The position numbers were made by a program, and so were the translations under genes. DNA of 53,620 bases from Lewinellaceae bacterium. Its GTDB lineage: Bacteria; Bacteroidota; Bacteroidia; Chitinophagales; Saprospiraceae. Where the stretch lies: NCBI GenBank assembly GCA_016711435.1, contig JADJSY010000052.1:1-53620 (forward strand), read 5' to 3'. Within the stretch, counting starts at the first letter, position 1. The number at the start of each line of letters is the position of its first letter. Of the stretch, positions 8,156 through 17,478 are shown one piece after another. Below the pieces are notes generated by a model. The model did no database searches. It saw only the letters and a list, made by a program, of their open reading frames with translations, and was not told where the DNA came from.

Positions 8156-10523
8156 AAAACAAGTGTTTTCCAGAAAAAACGGCCTGTTAAACGGCTTTGT
8201 CTATGCCGTCTACGAAGACGATTTCGGGCATTTATGGCTGCCGACGGATTTGGGAATTGCCCAATTCGATAAAAAAAACCGCAGCGTGCGCCGCACCTGG
8301 CTGCCCGCAGATGGCGTGACCCAAAACGAATTCAACCGGATTTCCCACTGCCGGGGAGCGGATGGCACGTTTTATTTCGGCGGACTGAATGGCGTAACGG
8401 CATTTCATCCGAAAGATTTTTACGGCCTGCGCGACAAGGATGCAGGTGGCGCATCCGGCAGAAAACTCGTGCTTTCCGATTTTCAACTGTTTTCCGGCAC
8501 TTCCGGCAAACTGGAAAACCGCCGTGCCGCTTTACTCGCCAGAGGAGAGATCACCATGCAGCCCGACGACCGGTATTTCCAACTGGAATTTGCATTGCTC
8601 GATTTCTTTTCACCCGAAAAAGTGACCTATTCCTATCAGATCGAAGGCGTGGATGCTGATTGGAACACGCTGACCGAACCGGTATTGCGCTTGTCGAGCC
8701 TGCCTTCGGGCAGCCACCGGCTGAAGATCCGGGCGCAGTCGGCCGACGGATTGTGGGCTGAAAACGAACTCGATTTTCAACTGACCGTGCTGCCGCCTTT
8801 TTACCTGCGCTGGTGGTTTTTAGTGCTGCTGGCCGCTTCGATCCTCGCAGGGGTTTGGGGCTGGACAAAATGGCGTACCGCTCAACTGCGTCGCAATCAG
8901 GCATTCCTCGAAGCCGAAATCGGCCGGCAAACGGGGACTATCCGCCAACAGTCCGAACAACTGCGGAAACTGGACGCTGCCAAAAGCCGCTTTTTCACCA
9001 ATATCACCCACGAATTCCGGACGCCGCTGACGGTGATCCTCGGCATGGCCGGACAAATCAGAAAAGAACCGGAAAAACACCTCGCCAGGGGCATCGAACT
9101 CATTGAAAGAAACGGCAAAAGCCTGCTGCGGCTGATCAATCAGTTGCTCGATGTGGCGAAACTGGAAAGTGATTCATTCCGGTTGCAACTCCGGCAAAGC
9201 GATATTTTGCCTTACCTGCGTTACCTGACGGAGTCGTTTCAATCTTTTGCGGAACAGAAAAACTGCTCGCTCCAATTTTCCAGCCCTCTCGAATCCCTGG
9301 TGATGGACCACGACCCCGAACAGATCAAACAGGTGCTGGGCAATCTCCTTTCCAATGCCATCAAATTCACGCCCGACGGCGGCCATATCGACGTCCGGGT
9401 CACGTCGGCCGACACTTATCTGAAGGTGGAAGTGCAGGACACAGGCATCGGTATTCCCGAACACGAGCTGCCGCATATTTTCGACCGTTTTTATCAGGCC
9501 GACAATGCCCACGCACGGCCGGGGCAGGGCACGGGCATCGGTCTGGCGCACGCCCGGGAATTGGTGAAATGGATGGGCGGCAGCATTTCAGCCGTCAGCG
9601 CACCGGGAAAAGGCAGTTGTTTTACCGTCTCCCTGCCAGTCACGAATAGAAGTGAGAAGCGAGATGTGAGAAGTGAGAATTTTGACCGAGTGGAGACGGA
9701 AGACGGGTTTATAAGCGAAACGGCGCACCCGCTTACCTTCTCACCTCTCACTTCTCACCTCTCACTTCTATTAATCGAGGACAACCCCGATGTGGTGGCG
9801 TACCTGAAAATCTGTCTCGAAGGTTCGTACCAACTGGAAATAGCCGAAAACGGCCGCATCGGCATCGAAAAAGCCCTGGAAAATATTCCCGACCTCATCA
9901 TCAGCGACGTGATGATGCCGGAAAAAGACGGTTACGAGGTGTGCGACACCCTCAAAAACGACGAACGGACCAGCCACATTCCCATCGTGTTGCTTACGGC
10001 AAAAGCGGACATCGTTTCCCGGATCACCGGATTGCGGCGCGGCGCAGATGCCTACCTGTCCAAACCCTTCGATCCGGAAGAACTGCTCGTGCAACTGGAA
10101 ATGCTGCTGGAACGGCAGAAGCGGATGATCGCTCATTTTTCAAAAAATGCCGGAACAACGCCGGCGGAAGCCGACACGCCCGAACAAAAAGCGACGTACG
10201 CAACGGAAAGCGCTTTCATCGGAAAAGTGCGCAGCATCATCGAGGACAACTTTGCCGACGAAGATTTTGCCCTGCCGCAGCTCTGCCGGGATCTGAACAT
10301 GAGCCGCTCCCAACTTTTCCGAAAAATGAAAGCGCTGGTGGATATTCCACCCTCCGATTTTATCCGTTCGCACCGCCTGCAAAAAGCAAGGCAGTTGCTG
10401 GAAACCGAAGACCTGACCGTCTCGGAAGTGGCCTGGCAGGTGGGCTACAAGGACGTTTCGCACTTTTCAAAGTCGTTTCAGGAAATGTTCGGCGTTCTGC
10501 CGAGCGCTGCGCGTAAGGGATAA
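8031..10523 (+). CDS. Hybrid two-component system protein, C-terminal part (kinase, receiver, AraC)
   Basis: This continues the gene begun at 6362; the first true codons are near 8080, so the apparent start at 8031 is not an initiation site. It holds the last propeller repeats, a Y_Y_Y domain (YSYQIEGVDADWNTL), one membrane helix (WWFLVLLAASILAGVWGW), a HisKA domain with ITHEFRTPLTVILG (about 8999-9040), HATPase boxes (GNLLSNAIKF, DTGIGIPEHELPHIF, GTGIGLA), a receiver with EDNPD, DVMMP and LSKPF, and an AraC HTH ending in the family motif VGYKDVSHFSKSFQEMFG. The linker between kinase and receiver contains an inverted repeat (9645-9772). Family role: periplasmic glycan sensing and transcription control. 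The surface protein at 10629 follows after 105 bases. Confidence 0.9.
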   Translation: MARAITGCPAKICIIFYEDREGVFWLGTAGKGLLRWDMKTGEKQVFSRKNGLLNGFVYAVYEDDFGHLWLPTDLGIAQFDKKNRSVRRTWLPADGVTQNEFNRISHCRGADGTFYFGGLNGVTAFHPKDFYGLRDKDAGGASGRKLVLSDFQLFSGTSGKLENRRAALLARGEITMQPDDRYFQLEFALLDFFSPEKVTYSYQIEGVDADWNTLTEPVLRLSSLPSGSHRLKIRAQSADGLWAENELDFQLTVLPPFYLRWWFLVLLAASILAGVWGWTKWRTAQLRRNQAFLEAEIGRQTGTIRQQSEQLRKLDAAKSRFFTNITHEFRTPLTVILGMAGQIRKEPEKHLARGIELIERNGKSLLRLINQLLDVAKLESDSFRLQLRQSDILPYLRYLTESFQSFAEQKNCSLQFSSPLESLVMDHDPEQIKQVLGNLLSNAIKFTPDGGHIDVRVTSADTYLKVEVQDTGIGIPEHELPHIFDRFYQADNAHARPGQGTGIGLAHARELVKWMGGSISAVSAPGKGSCFTVSLPVTNRSEKRDVRSENFDRVETEDGFISETAHPLTFSPLTSHLSLLLIEDNPDVVAYLKICLEGSYQLEIAENGRIGIEKALENIPDLIISDVMMPEKDGYEVCDTLKNDERTSHIPIVLLTAKADIVSRITGLRRGADAYLSKPFDPEELLVQLEMLLERQKRMIAHFSKNAGTTPAEADTPEQKATYATESAFIGKVRSIIEDNFADEDFALPQLCRDLNMSRSQLFRKMKALVDIPPSDFIRSHRLQKARQLLETEDLTVSEVAWQVGYKDVSHFSKSFQEMFGVLPSAARKG
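9645..9772. repeat. Inverted GTGAGAA-type repeat inside the regulator coding sequence
   Basis: The left arm (9645-9680) is made of GAAGTGAGA-like units. The right arm (9735-9772) is its inverted partner, and 13 bases (AATAGAAGTGAGA) pair perfectly at the outer ends. It falls in the non-conserved kinase-receiver linker and is translated as a low-complexity stretch (SEKRDVRSENF to SPLTSHLSLL). It looks like an inserted mobile repeat that stayed in frame. Confidence 0.7.
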
Positions 10524-10628
10524 GTTTTGGGCCCCATCTCACCTGTGCAACGAATTCACCACACATTGCAACCAATCAACCAGGCCTGCGCCTGCCCCTG
10601 CCGGCACCTTTGCAACATCGATTTACAA

Positions 10629-13382
10629 ATGGTAAAACAAGTTGCAATGAAACAGACCGGTTCTTTTTTTCAAAAAAATACGGCCACCTTTCCGGCTAAA
10701 ACAGTACTTTTTGTAGCCCTGCTCCTGTGGGCGATGACAACTCCTGCACGGGCTCAAACCACCTGGACCGGTGCAACTGATACCGATTGGGCCACCCCAT
10801 CCAACTGGTCGGCCGGCGTGCCGGGTGCTGCCATTGACGCGATCATCCCGGACGTGGCGAACGACCCGATCATTGGTGCGGCGGCCTCCGCCCAATCCAT
10901 CACAGTACAAAGCGGCGCAGTGCTCACGATCGCTGCTGCCGTGACGTTGACGATCAACGGTTTCGTCACGCAAGGTATCCTGAACCAGGGAACGGTGGAA
11001 AACAGCGGCACGCTCAACATCGGCCAAAACACGAGCACAGGGCTTTATGGCATTCGCAATGAATCCGTATTTAACAACAACACGGGCGGTCAAATCAATA
11101 TTGACCGTTCGACGAACACCGGGCTTTACAACGTCAGCGGAGGCACGTTCACCAATGCAGGCACTATTACGATGGGGACCGTAGCGGCAAATGTGGCAAC
11201 TTACGGCATTGTCAATGAATCCGTATTCAACAACAACACGGGCGGTCAAATCAATATTGACCGTAGGGTGAACACCGGGCTTTATAATTTCACCGGAGGC
11301 ACGTTCACCAATGCAGCCACTATTACTGTGGGGGCGGTAAGTCAGGTACCTTATGGCATTCGCAATGAATCCACTTTCAACAACAACACGGGCGGTCAAA
11401 TCAGTATTGACCGTTGGACCAACATCGGGCTTAACAACGTTACCGGAGGCACGTTCACCAATGTGGCCACCATCACCATTGGGGTGATAGTAGTGGCAAA
11501 TGGGGGAGATTATGGCATTCGCAATGAATCTGTATTCAACAACAACACAGGCGGTCAAATCAATATTGACCGTTCGAGGATATGGGGGCTTTACAATTTT
11601 ACCGGAGGCACGTTCACCAATGCAGCCACCATCACCATGGGGGCGGTGGCAAGTGTGGGAAATTACGGTATTTGGAACAACGCAGCATTCAACAACAACA
11701 CAGGCGGGCAGATCAAGATTGACCGTTGGACCAGCAACGGGCTTTACAACGTCACCGGAGGCACGTTCACCAATGCAGCCACCATCACCATTGGGGCGCT
11801 AGTGGCAAGTACGGGATTTTACGGCATTTTCAATGAATCCGTATTCAACAACAATACGGGCGGTCAAATCAATATTGACCGTTCGACGGACACCGGGCTT
11901 TACAATTTCACCGGAGGCACGTTCACCAATGAAACAACTATCACCATTGGAGCGGTGGCAAGCGTGGGAACTTATGGCCTCCAGAATAAAGCCGCATTCA
12001 ACAACAATACAGGCGGTCAAATCAATATTGACCGTTCGACGAGCGCCGGGCTATACAATTTGAGCGGAGGCACGTTCACCAATGCAGCCGCCATCACCAT
12101 TGGGGCGGTGGCAAGTGTGGGAACATATGGCATTCACAACGTCGCAGCATTCAACAACAATACAGGCGGTCAAATCAATATTGACCGTTCGACCACCTCC
12201 GGGATTTTTCTTCTCTTCGGCACAAGCACATTCCCCAATGCGGCTACCATCACCATCGGCGCCCTGGTCCCGATGACAAACCTGATGACCTCTTCATCCG
12301 CTTCATCCAGCGGTTTCATCAACAATACAGGCGGGGTTTTGAAAGGCACCGGCACGCTCCCCGCCTTCGCGTTCACCCTTGCCGGCGGCCAGCTTGCTCC
12401 GGGCTATTCTCCCGGCAAGATGACCTTCAATACAGACGAGGATTTCAGCAACAGCATCCTTGCCATGGAAGTGGCGAGCGGTGGCGGTGTGGGCGGCGCC
12501 GATTTCGACCAGGTGGTGGTGACTTCCGGCGCCGCTACGGTCGGCACAAATACCATCCTGAACCTGGTTTTTAGTTATGCCGCTGCCGATGGCGCCACCT
12601 TCGATATCCTCACGGCAACTTCGGTCAGTGGGACGATCTCGCCCGCCAACATTTTTGTCAGCAACACCGGAGCAGGAAACGTGACGGCGGTGACCGTCAG
12701 CCACTCCCGCCGGGATTGTCCGGGTAACGGTGAGCACGGTAAGCACCTGGACGGGCGCTACGAATACGGATTGGGCCACCCCATCCAACTGGTCGGCCGG
12801 CGTGCCGGGTGCTACCCAGATCGCGATCATCCCGAACGTGACGAACGACCCGACCATCAGCGCGGCAGCTTTCGCCCGCACCGTCACGGTACAAAGCGGT
12901 GCGGTGCTCACTATCGCAGCGGCGGGGACTTTGACGATCGACGGCTCCCCCGCACAAGGCATCCTGAACCAGTGGAGGGTGGAAAACAGCGGTACGCTCA
13001 ACATCGCCAAACCACCGGCACGGGCCTTTATGGCATCCAGAACAACGGCGCTTTCAACAACAATACGGGTGGTCAAATCAATATTGACCGTTCGAGCATC
13101 GCCGGGCTTTACAATTTCAACGGAAGCTCGTTCACCAATGTGGCAAACATCACCATTGGGGCGGTGGCAGGTGTGGGAACTTATGGCATCCAGAACAACT
13201 CCACGTTCAGCAACAACACAGGCGGGCAAATTAATATCGACCGTGCCACTACGTCCGGGATTTTGCTTAACGCAGGCACGTTCTTCAACACGGCCACCGC
13301 CATCATCGGCGCCCTGGTCCCGATAACAAACCTGATGACCAGGATAAGCGGCACTTTCAATAACAATACCGGAGGGTTTTGA
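10629..13382 (+). CDS. Giant repetitive T9SS surface protein, part 1 (modules 1 and 2)
   Basis: The start is ATG at 10629 or 10647; both precede a signal peptide ending in ARAQ. Module 1 has a domain opening TWTGATDTDWATPSNWSAGV. About eight repeats of roughly 51 residues follow (FNNNTGGQINIDRS, then GGTFTNAATITIGA). It closes with a GGQLAPGYSPGKMTF segment like those of autotransporter-type beta-helices. Module 2 begins at about 12730 in the +1 frame, so this frame reads nonsense between about 12705 and 13015. It then returns to the correct frame (GLYGIQNNGAFNNNTGGQIN) and stops at 13382 because a GGGG run is one G short (about 13374). Role inferred: a secreted beta-helix adhesin or matrix protein. 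Confidence 0.8.
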   Translation: MVKQVAMKQTGSFFQKNTATFPAKTVLFVALLLWAMTTPARAQTTWTGATDTDWATPSNWSAGVPGAAIDAIIPDVANDPIIGAAASAQSITVQSGAVLTIAAAVTLTINGFVTQGILNQGTVENSGTLNIGQNTSTGLYGIRNESVFNNNTGGQINIDRSTNTGLYNVSGGTFTNAGTITMGTVAANVATYGIVNESVFNNNTGGQINIDRRVNTGLYNFTGGTFTNAATITVGAVSQVPYGIRNESTFNNNTGGQISIDRWTNIGLNNVTGGTFTNVATITIGVIVVANGGDYGIRNESVFNNNTGGQINIDRSRIWGLYNFTGGTFTNAATITMGAVASVGNYGIWNNAAFNNNTGGQIKIDRWTSNGLYNVTGGTFTNAATITIGALVASTGFYGIFNESVFNNNTGGQINIDRSTDTGLYNFTGGTFTNETTITIGAVASVGTYGLQNKAAFNNNTGGQINIDRSTSAGLYNLSGGTFTNAAAITIGAVASVGTYGIHNVAAFNNNTGGQINIDRSTTSGIFLLFGTSTFPNAATITIGALVPMTNLMTSSSASSSGFINNTGGVLKGTGTLPAFAFTLAGGQLAPGYSPGKMTFNTDEDFSNSILAMEVASGGGVGGADFDQVVVTSGAATVGTNTILNLVFSYAAADGATFDILTATSVSGTISPANIFVSNTGAGNVTAVTVSHSRRDCPGNGEHGKHLDGRYEYGLGHPIQLVGRRAGCYPDRDHPERDERPDHQRGSFRPHRHGTKRCGAHYRSGGDFDDRRLPRTRHPEPVEGGKQRYAQHRQTTGTGLYGIQNNGAFNNNTGGQINIDRSSIAGLYNFNGSSFTNVANITIGAVAGVGTYGIQNNSTFSNNTGGQINIDRATTSGILLNAGTFFNTATAIIGALVPITNLMTRISGTFNNNTGGF

Positions 13383-14623
13383 AAGGCGCCGGCACGCTCG
13401 TCGCCGCAGCGTTCACCCATGCCGGCGGCCAGCTTGCCCCGGGCTATTCCCCCGGCAAGATGACCTTTGATGCGGCCGAGGATTTCAGCAACAGCATCCT
13501 CGCCATGGAAGTGGCGGGCGGTGGCGGTGTGGGCGGCGCCGATTTCGACCAGGTGGTGGTGACTTCCGGCGCCGCTGCGCTCGGCGCAAATACCACCCTG
13601 AATCTGGTTTTCGGTTATGCCACTACCGAAGGCGCCACCTTCGATATCCTCATGGCAACTTCCATCAGCGGGACGATCCCGCTCGCCAAAATTTCTTTCA
13701 GTAACACCGGTGCAGGGAACGTGACGTCGGTGATCGTCAGCTACCCCGCCGGAAAGGTCCGCGTAACGGTGAGCACGGCAAGCACCTGGACGGGCGCCAC
13801 CGGTACCGATTGGGCCACGGCGACGAACTGGACGAATGGCGTGCCAGATGCCACCAAGATCGCGATCATCCCGAACGTGGCGAACGACCCGACCATCGGA
13901 TCGGCGGCCTTCGCCCGCACCGTCACGGTGCAAAGCGGCGCGGTGCTCAGCATCGCAGTGGCAGCCACGCTGACGATCGACGGCTCCCTCACGCAAGGCA
14001 TCCTGAACCAGGGGACGGTGGAAAACAGCGGCACGCTCCGCATCGGCCAAACCATCAGCACGGGCCTGTATGGCATTCTCAATCAATCCGTTTTCAACAA
14101 CAACACGGGCGGACAAATCAGGATTGACCGTTCAACGGGAACGAACAGTGTCGGGCTTTACAACTACATCGGCGGCACGTTCACCAATATAGGAAGCATC
14201 ACCATTGGGGCTTCAGCAAGTGTGGGAACTTATGGCGTCCTGAACAACAACGCCACGTTTAACAACAACACGGGCGGTCAAATCAATATTGACCGTTCGA
14301 CGATATACGCGCTCTCAACTCAGGCACGTTCACCAATATGGCAAGCATCACCATTGGGGCAGCAGCGGCAAGTGTGGGAACTTACGGCATTTACAACGGC
14401 AAAACATTCAACAACAACACGGGCGGTCAAATCAGGATTGACCGTTCGACGGGCAGCGGGATTTACAATTTCAGTGCAGGCAATTTCACCAATGTGGCCA
14501 CCATCACCATTGGAGCTGGGGGAAGTGTGGGAATTTATGGCATCGCCAATGAGGCCGTATTCAACAACACGAGCGGGCAAATCAAGATTGACCGTTCAAC
14601 TTCAGTCGGGCTTTACAATTTGA
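13379..14623 (+). CDS. Giant repetitive T9SS surface protein, part 2 (end of module 2, start of module 3)
   Basis: This is a continuation, not a separate gene; its first residues (KGAGTL) join directly to the repeat that ends the previous frame. It holds the second GGQLAPGYSPGKMTF segment. Module 3 then begins (TWTGATGTDWATATNWTNGV) with its first FNNNTGGQ repeats. After about 14310 the frame is lost again (a base appears to be missing near ACGATATACGCGCTCTC). The repeats go on in the third frame, in the next entry. The residues read between about 14320 and 14623 are artefacts of the wrong frame. Confidence 0.75.
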   Translation: MKGAGTLVAAAFTHAGGQLAPGYSPGKMTFDAAEDFSNSILAMEVAGGGGVGGADFDQVVVTSGAAALGANTTLNLVFGYATTEGATFDILMATSISGTIPLAKISFSNTGAGNVTSVIVSYPAGKVRVTVSTASTWTGATGTDWATATNWTNGVPDATKIAIIPNVANDPTIGSAAFARTVTVQSGAVLSIAVAATLTIDGSLTQGILNQGTVENSGTLRIGQTISTGLYGILNQSVFNNNTGGQIRIDRSTGTNSVGLYNYIGGTFTNIGSITIGASASVGTYGVLNNNATFNNNTGGQINIDRSTIYALSTQARSPIWQASPLGQQRQVWELTAFTTAKHSTTTRAVKSGLTVRRAAGFTISVQAISPMWPPSPLELGEVWEFMASPMRPYSTTRAGKSRLTVQLQSGFTI

Positions 14624-15810
14624 ATGCAGGCACATTCACCAATGTAGCCACCATCACTATTGGGGCGGTGGCAAGTGTGGGACTTCACGGCATTCACAAC
14701 AACGCTACGTTCAACAACAACACAGGCGGGCAAATCAATATTGACCGCGCCACGACGTCCGGGATTTTAATTAACGCAGGCACGTTCTCCAACGCGGCCA
14801 GCACCACCATCGGCGCCCTGGTCCAGATAACAAACCTGATGACACCTGGATCAGGCACTTTCAGCAACAACACAGGCGGGGTTTTGAAAGGCGCCGGCAC
14901 GCTCCCCGCAGCAGCATTCACCCATGCCGGCGGCCAGCTTGCCCCGGGTTATTCTCCCGGCAAGATGACCTTTAATGACGCCGAGAATTTCAGCAACAGC
15001 ATCCTCGCCATGGAAGTGGCGGGCGGTGGCGGTGTGGCCGGTACCGATTTCGACCAGATAGTGGTGACCGGTACGGCAACGCTGGGAGGGACACTGACCC
15101 TGTCTTTCAACTATCCTGCACCGGCCGACGGCACACAAATCATAATACTGGACGCTACCAGCCTGACCGGTACATTTAGCCTCGTAACCGGCCTGCCATC
15201 CGGCTGGGCGGTGAATTACGACGTTCCGTCCGCCGGAAAAGTAAGCCTGGTGTATACGGTGGCATTGCCTGTCGAACTGACCCATTTCAGCGCGCGCCTG
15301 TCCGGCCGATGGGTGCAACTCGACTGGCAGACCGCTTCCGAACACCACAATGCGGGTTTTTACATCGAACGCAGTGCGGATGGCATGCGCTGGTCGGAAC
15401 TTGGTTTCGTGGTCGGTCAGGGAGACGCTACGGAAGCGCAGCATTATTCATTTGCGGATGAAAACCCATCGCCGGGTCTGAATTATTACCGCCTGCGGCA
15501 AACGGATCTGGACGGGCAAATAGAATTCTCTCCTGTCGTAAGCATTACGGTAGAGGGTAAGGGAGCGGGTTTTTCGGTTTTCCCGAATCCCGTTTCGCAG
15601 GGCGAACTGAACCTTCGTTTTTCTGAAAAAACAAGTAAGGAAGACCTGGAAGTAAGGCTTTTCAACGCAGCCGGTCAGTTGGTGAAATCCGTTACACTTA
15701 ATCCTGAAAACGACCTTCGCATCAACGTAAGCGGATTGCCGCCCGGCGCATATGCACTGGAAGTAAAAAATGGAAGGATGCGGTTTTGTGAAAAAGTGAT
15801 GATCGATTGA
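14338..15810 (+). CDS. Giant repetitive T9SS surface protein, part 3 (module 3 and sorting domain)
   Basis: This is the last part of the protein begun at 10629. It carries the remaining 51-residue repeats and the third GGQLAPGYSPGKMTF segment. Next come a fibronectin-like segment (LPVELTHFSARLSGRWVQLD, then TASEHHNAGFYIERSADG) and a type A T9SS C-terminal sorting domain (VFPNPVSQGELNLRF to LPPGAYALEVKNGRM, ending MID). Family knowledge: such tails route the protein through the outer membrane by T9SS and are cleaved or anchored. The sorting domain shows that the complete gene, if intact, would make a surface protein of about 1700 residues. Confidence 0.85.
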   Translation: MASITIGAAAASVGTYGIYNGKTFNNNTGGQIRIDRSTGSGIYNFSAGNFTNVATITIGAGGSVGIYGIANEAVFNNTSGQIKIDRSTSVGLYNLNAGTFTNVATITIGAVASVGLHGIHNNATFNNNTGGQINIDRATTSGILINAGTFSNAASTTIGALVQITNLMTPGSGTFSNNTGGVLKGAGTLPAAAFTHAGGQLAPGYSPGKMTFNDAENFSNSILAMEVAGGGGVAGTDFDQIVVTGTATLGGTLTLSFNYPAPADGTQIIILDATSLTGTFSLVTGLPSGWAVNYDVPSAGKVSLVYTVALPVELTHFSARLSGRWVQLDWQTASEHHNAGFYIERSADGMRWSELGFVVGQGDATEAQHYSFADENPSPGLNYYRLRQTDLDGQIEFSPVVSITVEGKGAGFSVFPNPVSQGELNLRFSEKTSKEDLEVRLFNAAGQLVKSVTLNPENDLRINVSGLPPGAYALEVKNGRMRFCEKVMID

Positions 15811-15860
15811 GTTGCAGCGCCGGGATTGCAATATGAAAATGGCATCGTGGTGTACTTTTA

Positions 15861-15888
15861 CGCCAGGTGTTGAAAAAAACACGTGGCG
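15861..15888. repeat. Hairpin (CGCCAGGTGTT / AACACGTGGCG)
   Basis: The two 11-base arms pair at 10 positions around an A-rich loop. It lies 51 bases after the surface-protein stop, but no T run follows, so a terminator is uncertain. A similar GTGTTGAAAAAAAACACGAG sits at 32926-32945, after another gene. Confidence 0.4.
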
Positions 15889-16003
15889 CGGCGCTTGGGC
15901 GGCGGGTGGAGGGGGGGGCAGGAACACCTGGCAAGGCTGAAATTTAACGTTAACTTTGGCATCCGCGCTTATCAAACTGGTCCCTGATAACTACATTTGT
16001 TAC

Positions 16004-16724
16004 ATGAAACAAGAAATGACACCCGGTACCGCAAAAGACGATCCGGGCGACAACGAGACGGTGGTTTTCACAACCAAGGTAGCCAGGCGCATCCTGGAAG
16101 TGCGGAACAGCCTGCCCTCCTTCCGATTTGATTCCCTCGAACAAATTGACGCCATCCAGGTGTCGGCCCGGACAAGATCGAGGACCTCATCTATACGTTT
16201 GGGCGGCCCGCTTCCGAATCGTTTGAGTCCAATTTGTTCGATAAAAACCTTTGTACGAGAATTGGACGCTGATTCGTTACGAATACGTCTCCGAAACCGA
16301 CGAGGCGCACCGCGCACTTGTGGACAACCCAACAGCGTTCCGTAACGCCGTACACCAGCTTGCTACCCGGGCCGCCATGGAAACCCAGGGATATGGAAGC
16401 GAGGAAGCCGAACACATCACGGGCAGCATTTTAACGGATTATATGGATACCTATACCAACAGCCACCCGGAAGCAGCCCTCGCCTTCGCGCTTTGGTTTT
16501 TCCGGGTGGCTGCGGACAATTGGTTTTCCTTCGACCGCATGCTGACAGAAACCAGCTGGTATTTCGACTACCATAGCGATCCATATTCGTCCATGGAATT
16601 GCGCTTGTTCAAAGGGTTCAACAACAACGCATTCCTCCATCTGGTCACACCGAAGGACTTGGCCATTACGGTCAATGACGCGGAACGAGTGATTACCCTT
16701 TGGGTAGTAGGACTGGCGGATTGA
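16004..16724 (+). pseudogene. Helix-hairpin-helix protein, broken by two single-base deletions
   Basis: Three overlapping frames together read as one protein of about 240 residues from the ATG at 16004. The first frame gives FRFDSLEQIDAI. The second gives PGVGPDKIEDLIYTFGRPAS, a helix-hairpin-helix DNA-binding motif of the ComEA type. The third gives LYENWTLIRYEYVSETDEAH and runs to the stop at 16724. The shifts are near 16158 (ATCCAGG for ATCCCAGG) and 16252 (CCTTTG for CCTTTTG), each one base short. The C-terminal 150 residues are helical and match no family I recognise. A TACATTTG box ends four bases before the ATG, so a leaderless transcript is possible. Another box (TAACTTTG) is at 15951. 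Confidence 0.6.
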
Positions 16725-16751
16725 GCACCAGCTCATCGGTGATGCGAAGGG

Positions 16752-17291
16752 TTACGCATGCCCGGAATACACCCGGTAATGCAGTTGCACCAGCCCCGTT
16801 TCATACGCCTTCGAGTCGACCAGTTCCAGTCGCTGCTCCGGTAGGCCCTCCTCGAAGAGCCGCACCCCGCCGCCCAGCAGCACCGGGATGACGGACACGA
16901 TGATTTCATCCATCAGGCCCGCTTTCAAAAGCGTATTGGCCAGCTGCGCCCCGCCGTCGCAGTAGATGACACCCCCGGGTCTGGTTTTTAGCCCTAGCAC
17001 GAGTTCGGCTACATCGCCCGTGTAGAACTGTGTGTTGCCCATCGGCTCCCTCGCTGTGCGGGTGATGATGAAGGTCTCTTTTTCCGGGTGCGGCACATCG
17101 TTGATGGCATTGAATACCCAATCGAAGGTCTTTCGGCCCATAATGACGGTGTCTACCTGACTGGTAAAAGCGGCATAGCCATAATCTTCGCCTTCCTTTT
17201 GTACAACATCAAGGAAAGAGAGGTCGTCACCGGGCTTGGCAATAAAACCGTCGAGGCTGGCTGCGATGTAAAGAATGAGTTTACGATTCAT
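16752..17291 (-). CDS. Dihydrofolate reductase family protein (RibD C-terminal domain)
   Basis: This 179-residue protein spans the whole RibD_C/DHFR-like fold. It has an N-terminal strand and loop (LILYIAASLDGFIAKPGDDL), the VIMGRKTFDWV motif, the IITRT strand and the glycine-rich IYCDGGAQLANTLLKAGLMD that binds NADPH in this family. It ends with PVLLGGGVRLFEEG. The family holds small stand-alone reductases (YwjB/YyaP type) whose substrate is usually unknown, so a folate role should not be assumed. ATG start, no signal peptide, cytoplasmic. It converges on the helix-hairpin-helix gene with a gap of 27 bases. Confidence 0.9.
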   Translation of the reverse strand: MNRKLILYIAASLDGFIAKPGDDLSFLDVVQKEGEDYGYAAFTSQVDTVIMGRKTFDWVFNAINDVPHPEKETFIITRTAREPMGNTQFYTGDVAELVLGLKTRPGGVIYCDGGAQLANTLLKAGLMDEIIVSVIPVLLGGGVRLFEEGLPEQRLELVDSKAYETGLVQLHYRVYSGHA

Positions 17292-17478
17292 ATTCGGATG
17301 ATGCCGGTTTTGGTTTTTTCATTTTTTAGGTAAGAATTTTAAAATGTAACGATAGCCAAGTGCTCCTTTGCCAACTTCTATTGTCAATACAAAGTGGCTT
17401 TGAGCGAAAGACCCGTGCAAGTGCCTGAAAGCGAAGACCTCAAACCATCAAACCATTTCAAATCACACAAACCTGACT

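Noticed and set aside
10623..14116. Long minus-strand frames opposite the giant repeat protein
   Set aside because: They only mirror the repeat structure of the plus strand gene. The plus strand has the signal peptide and sorting domain.
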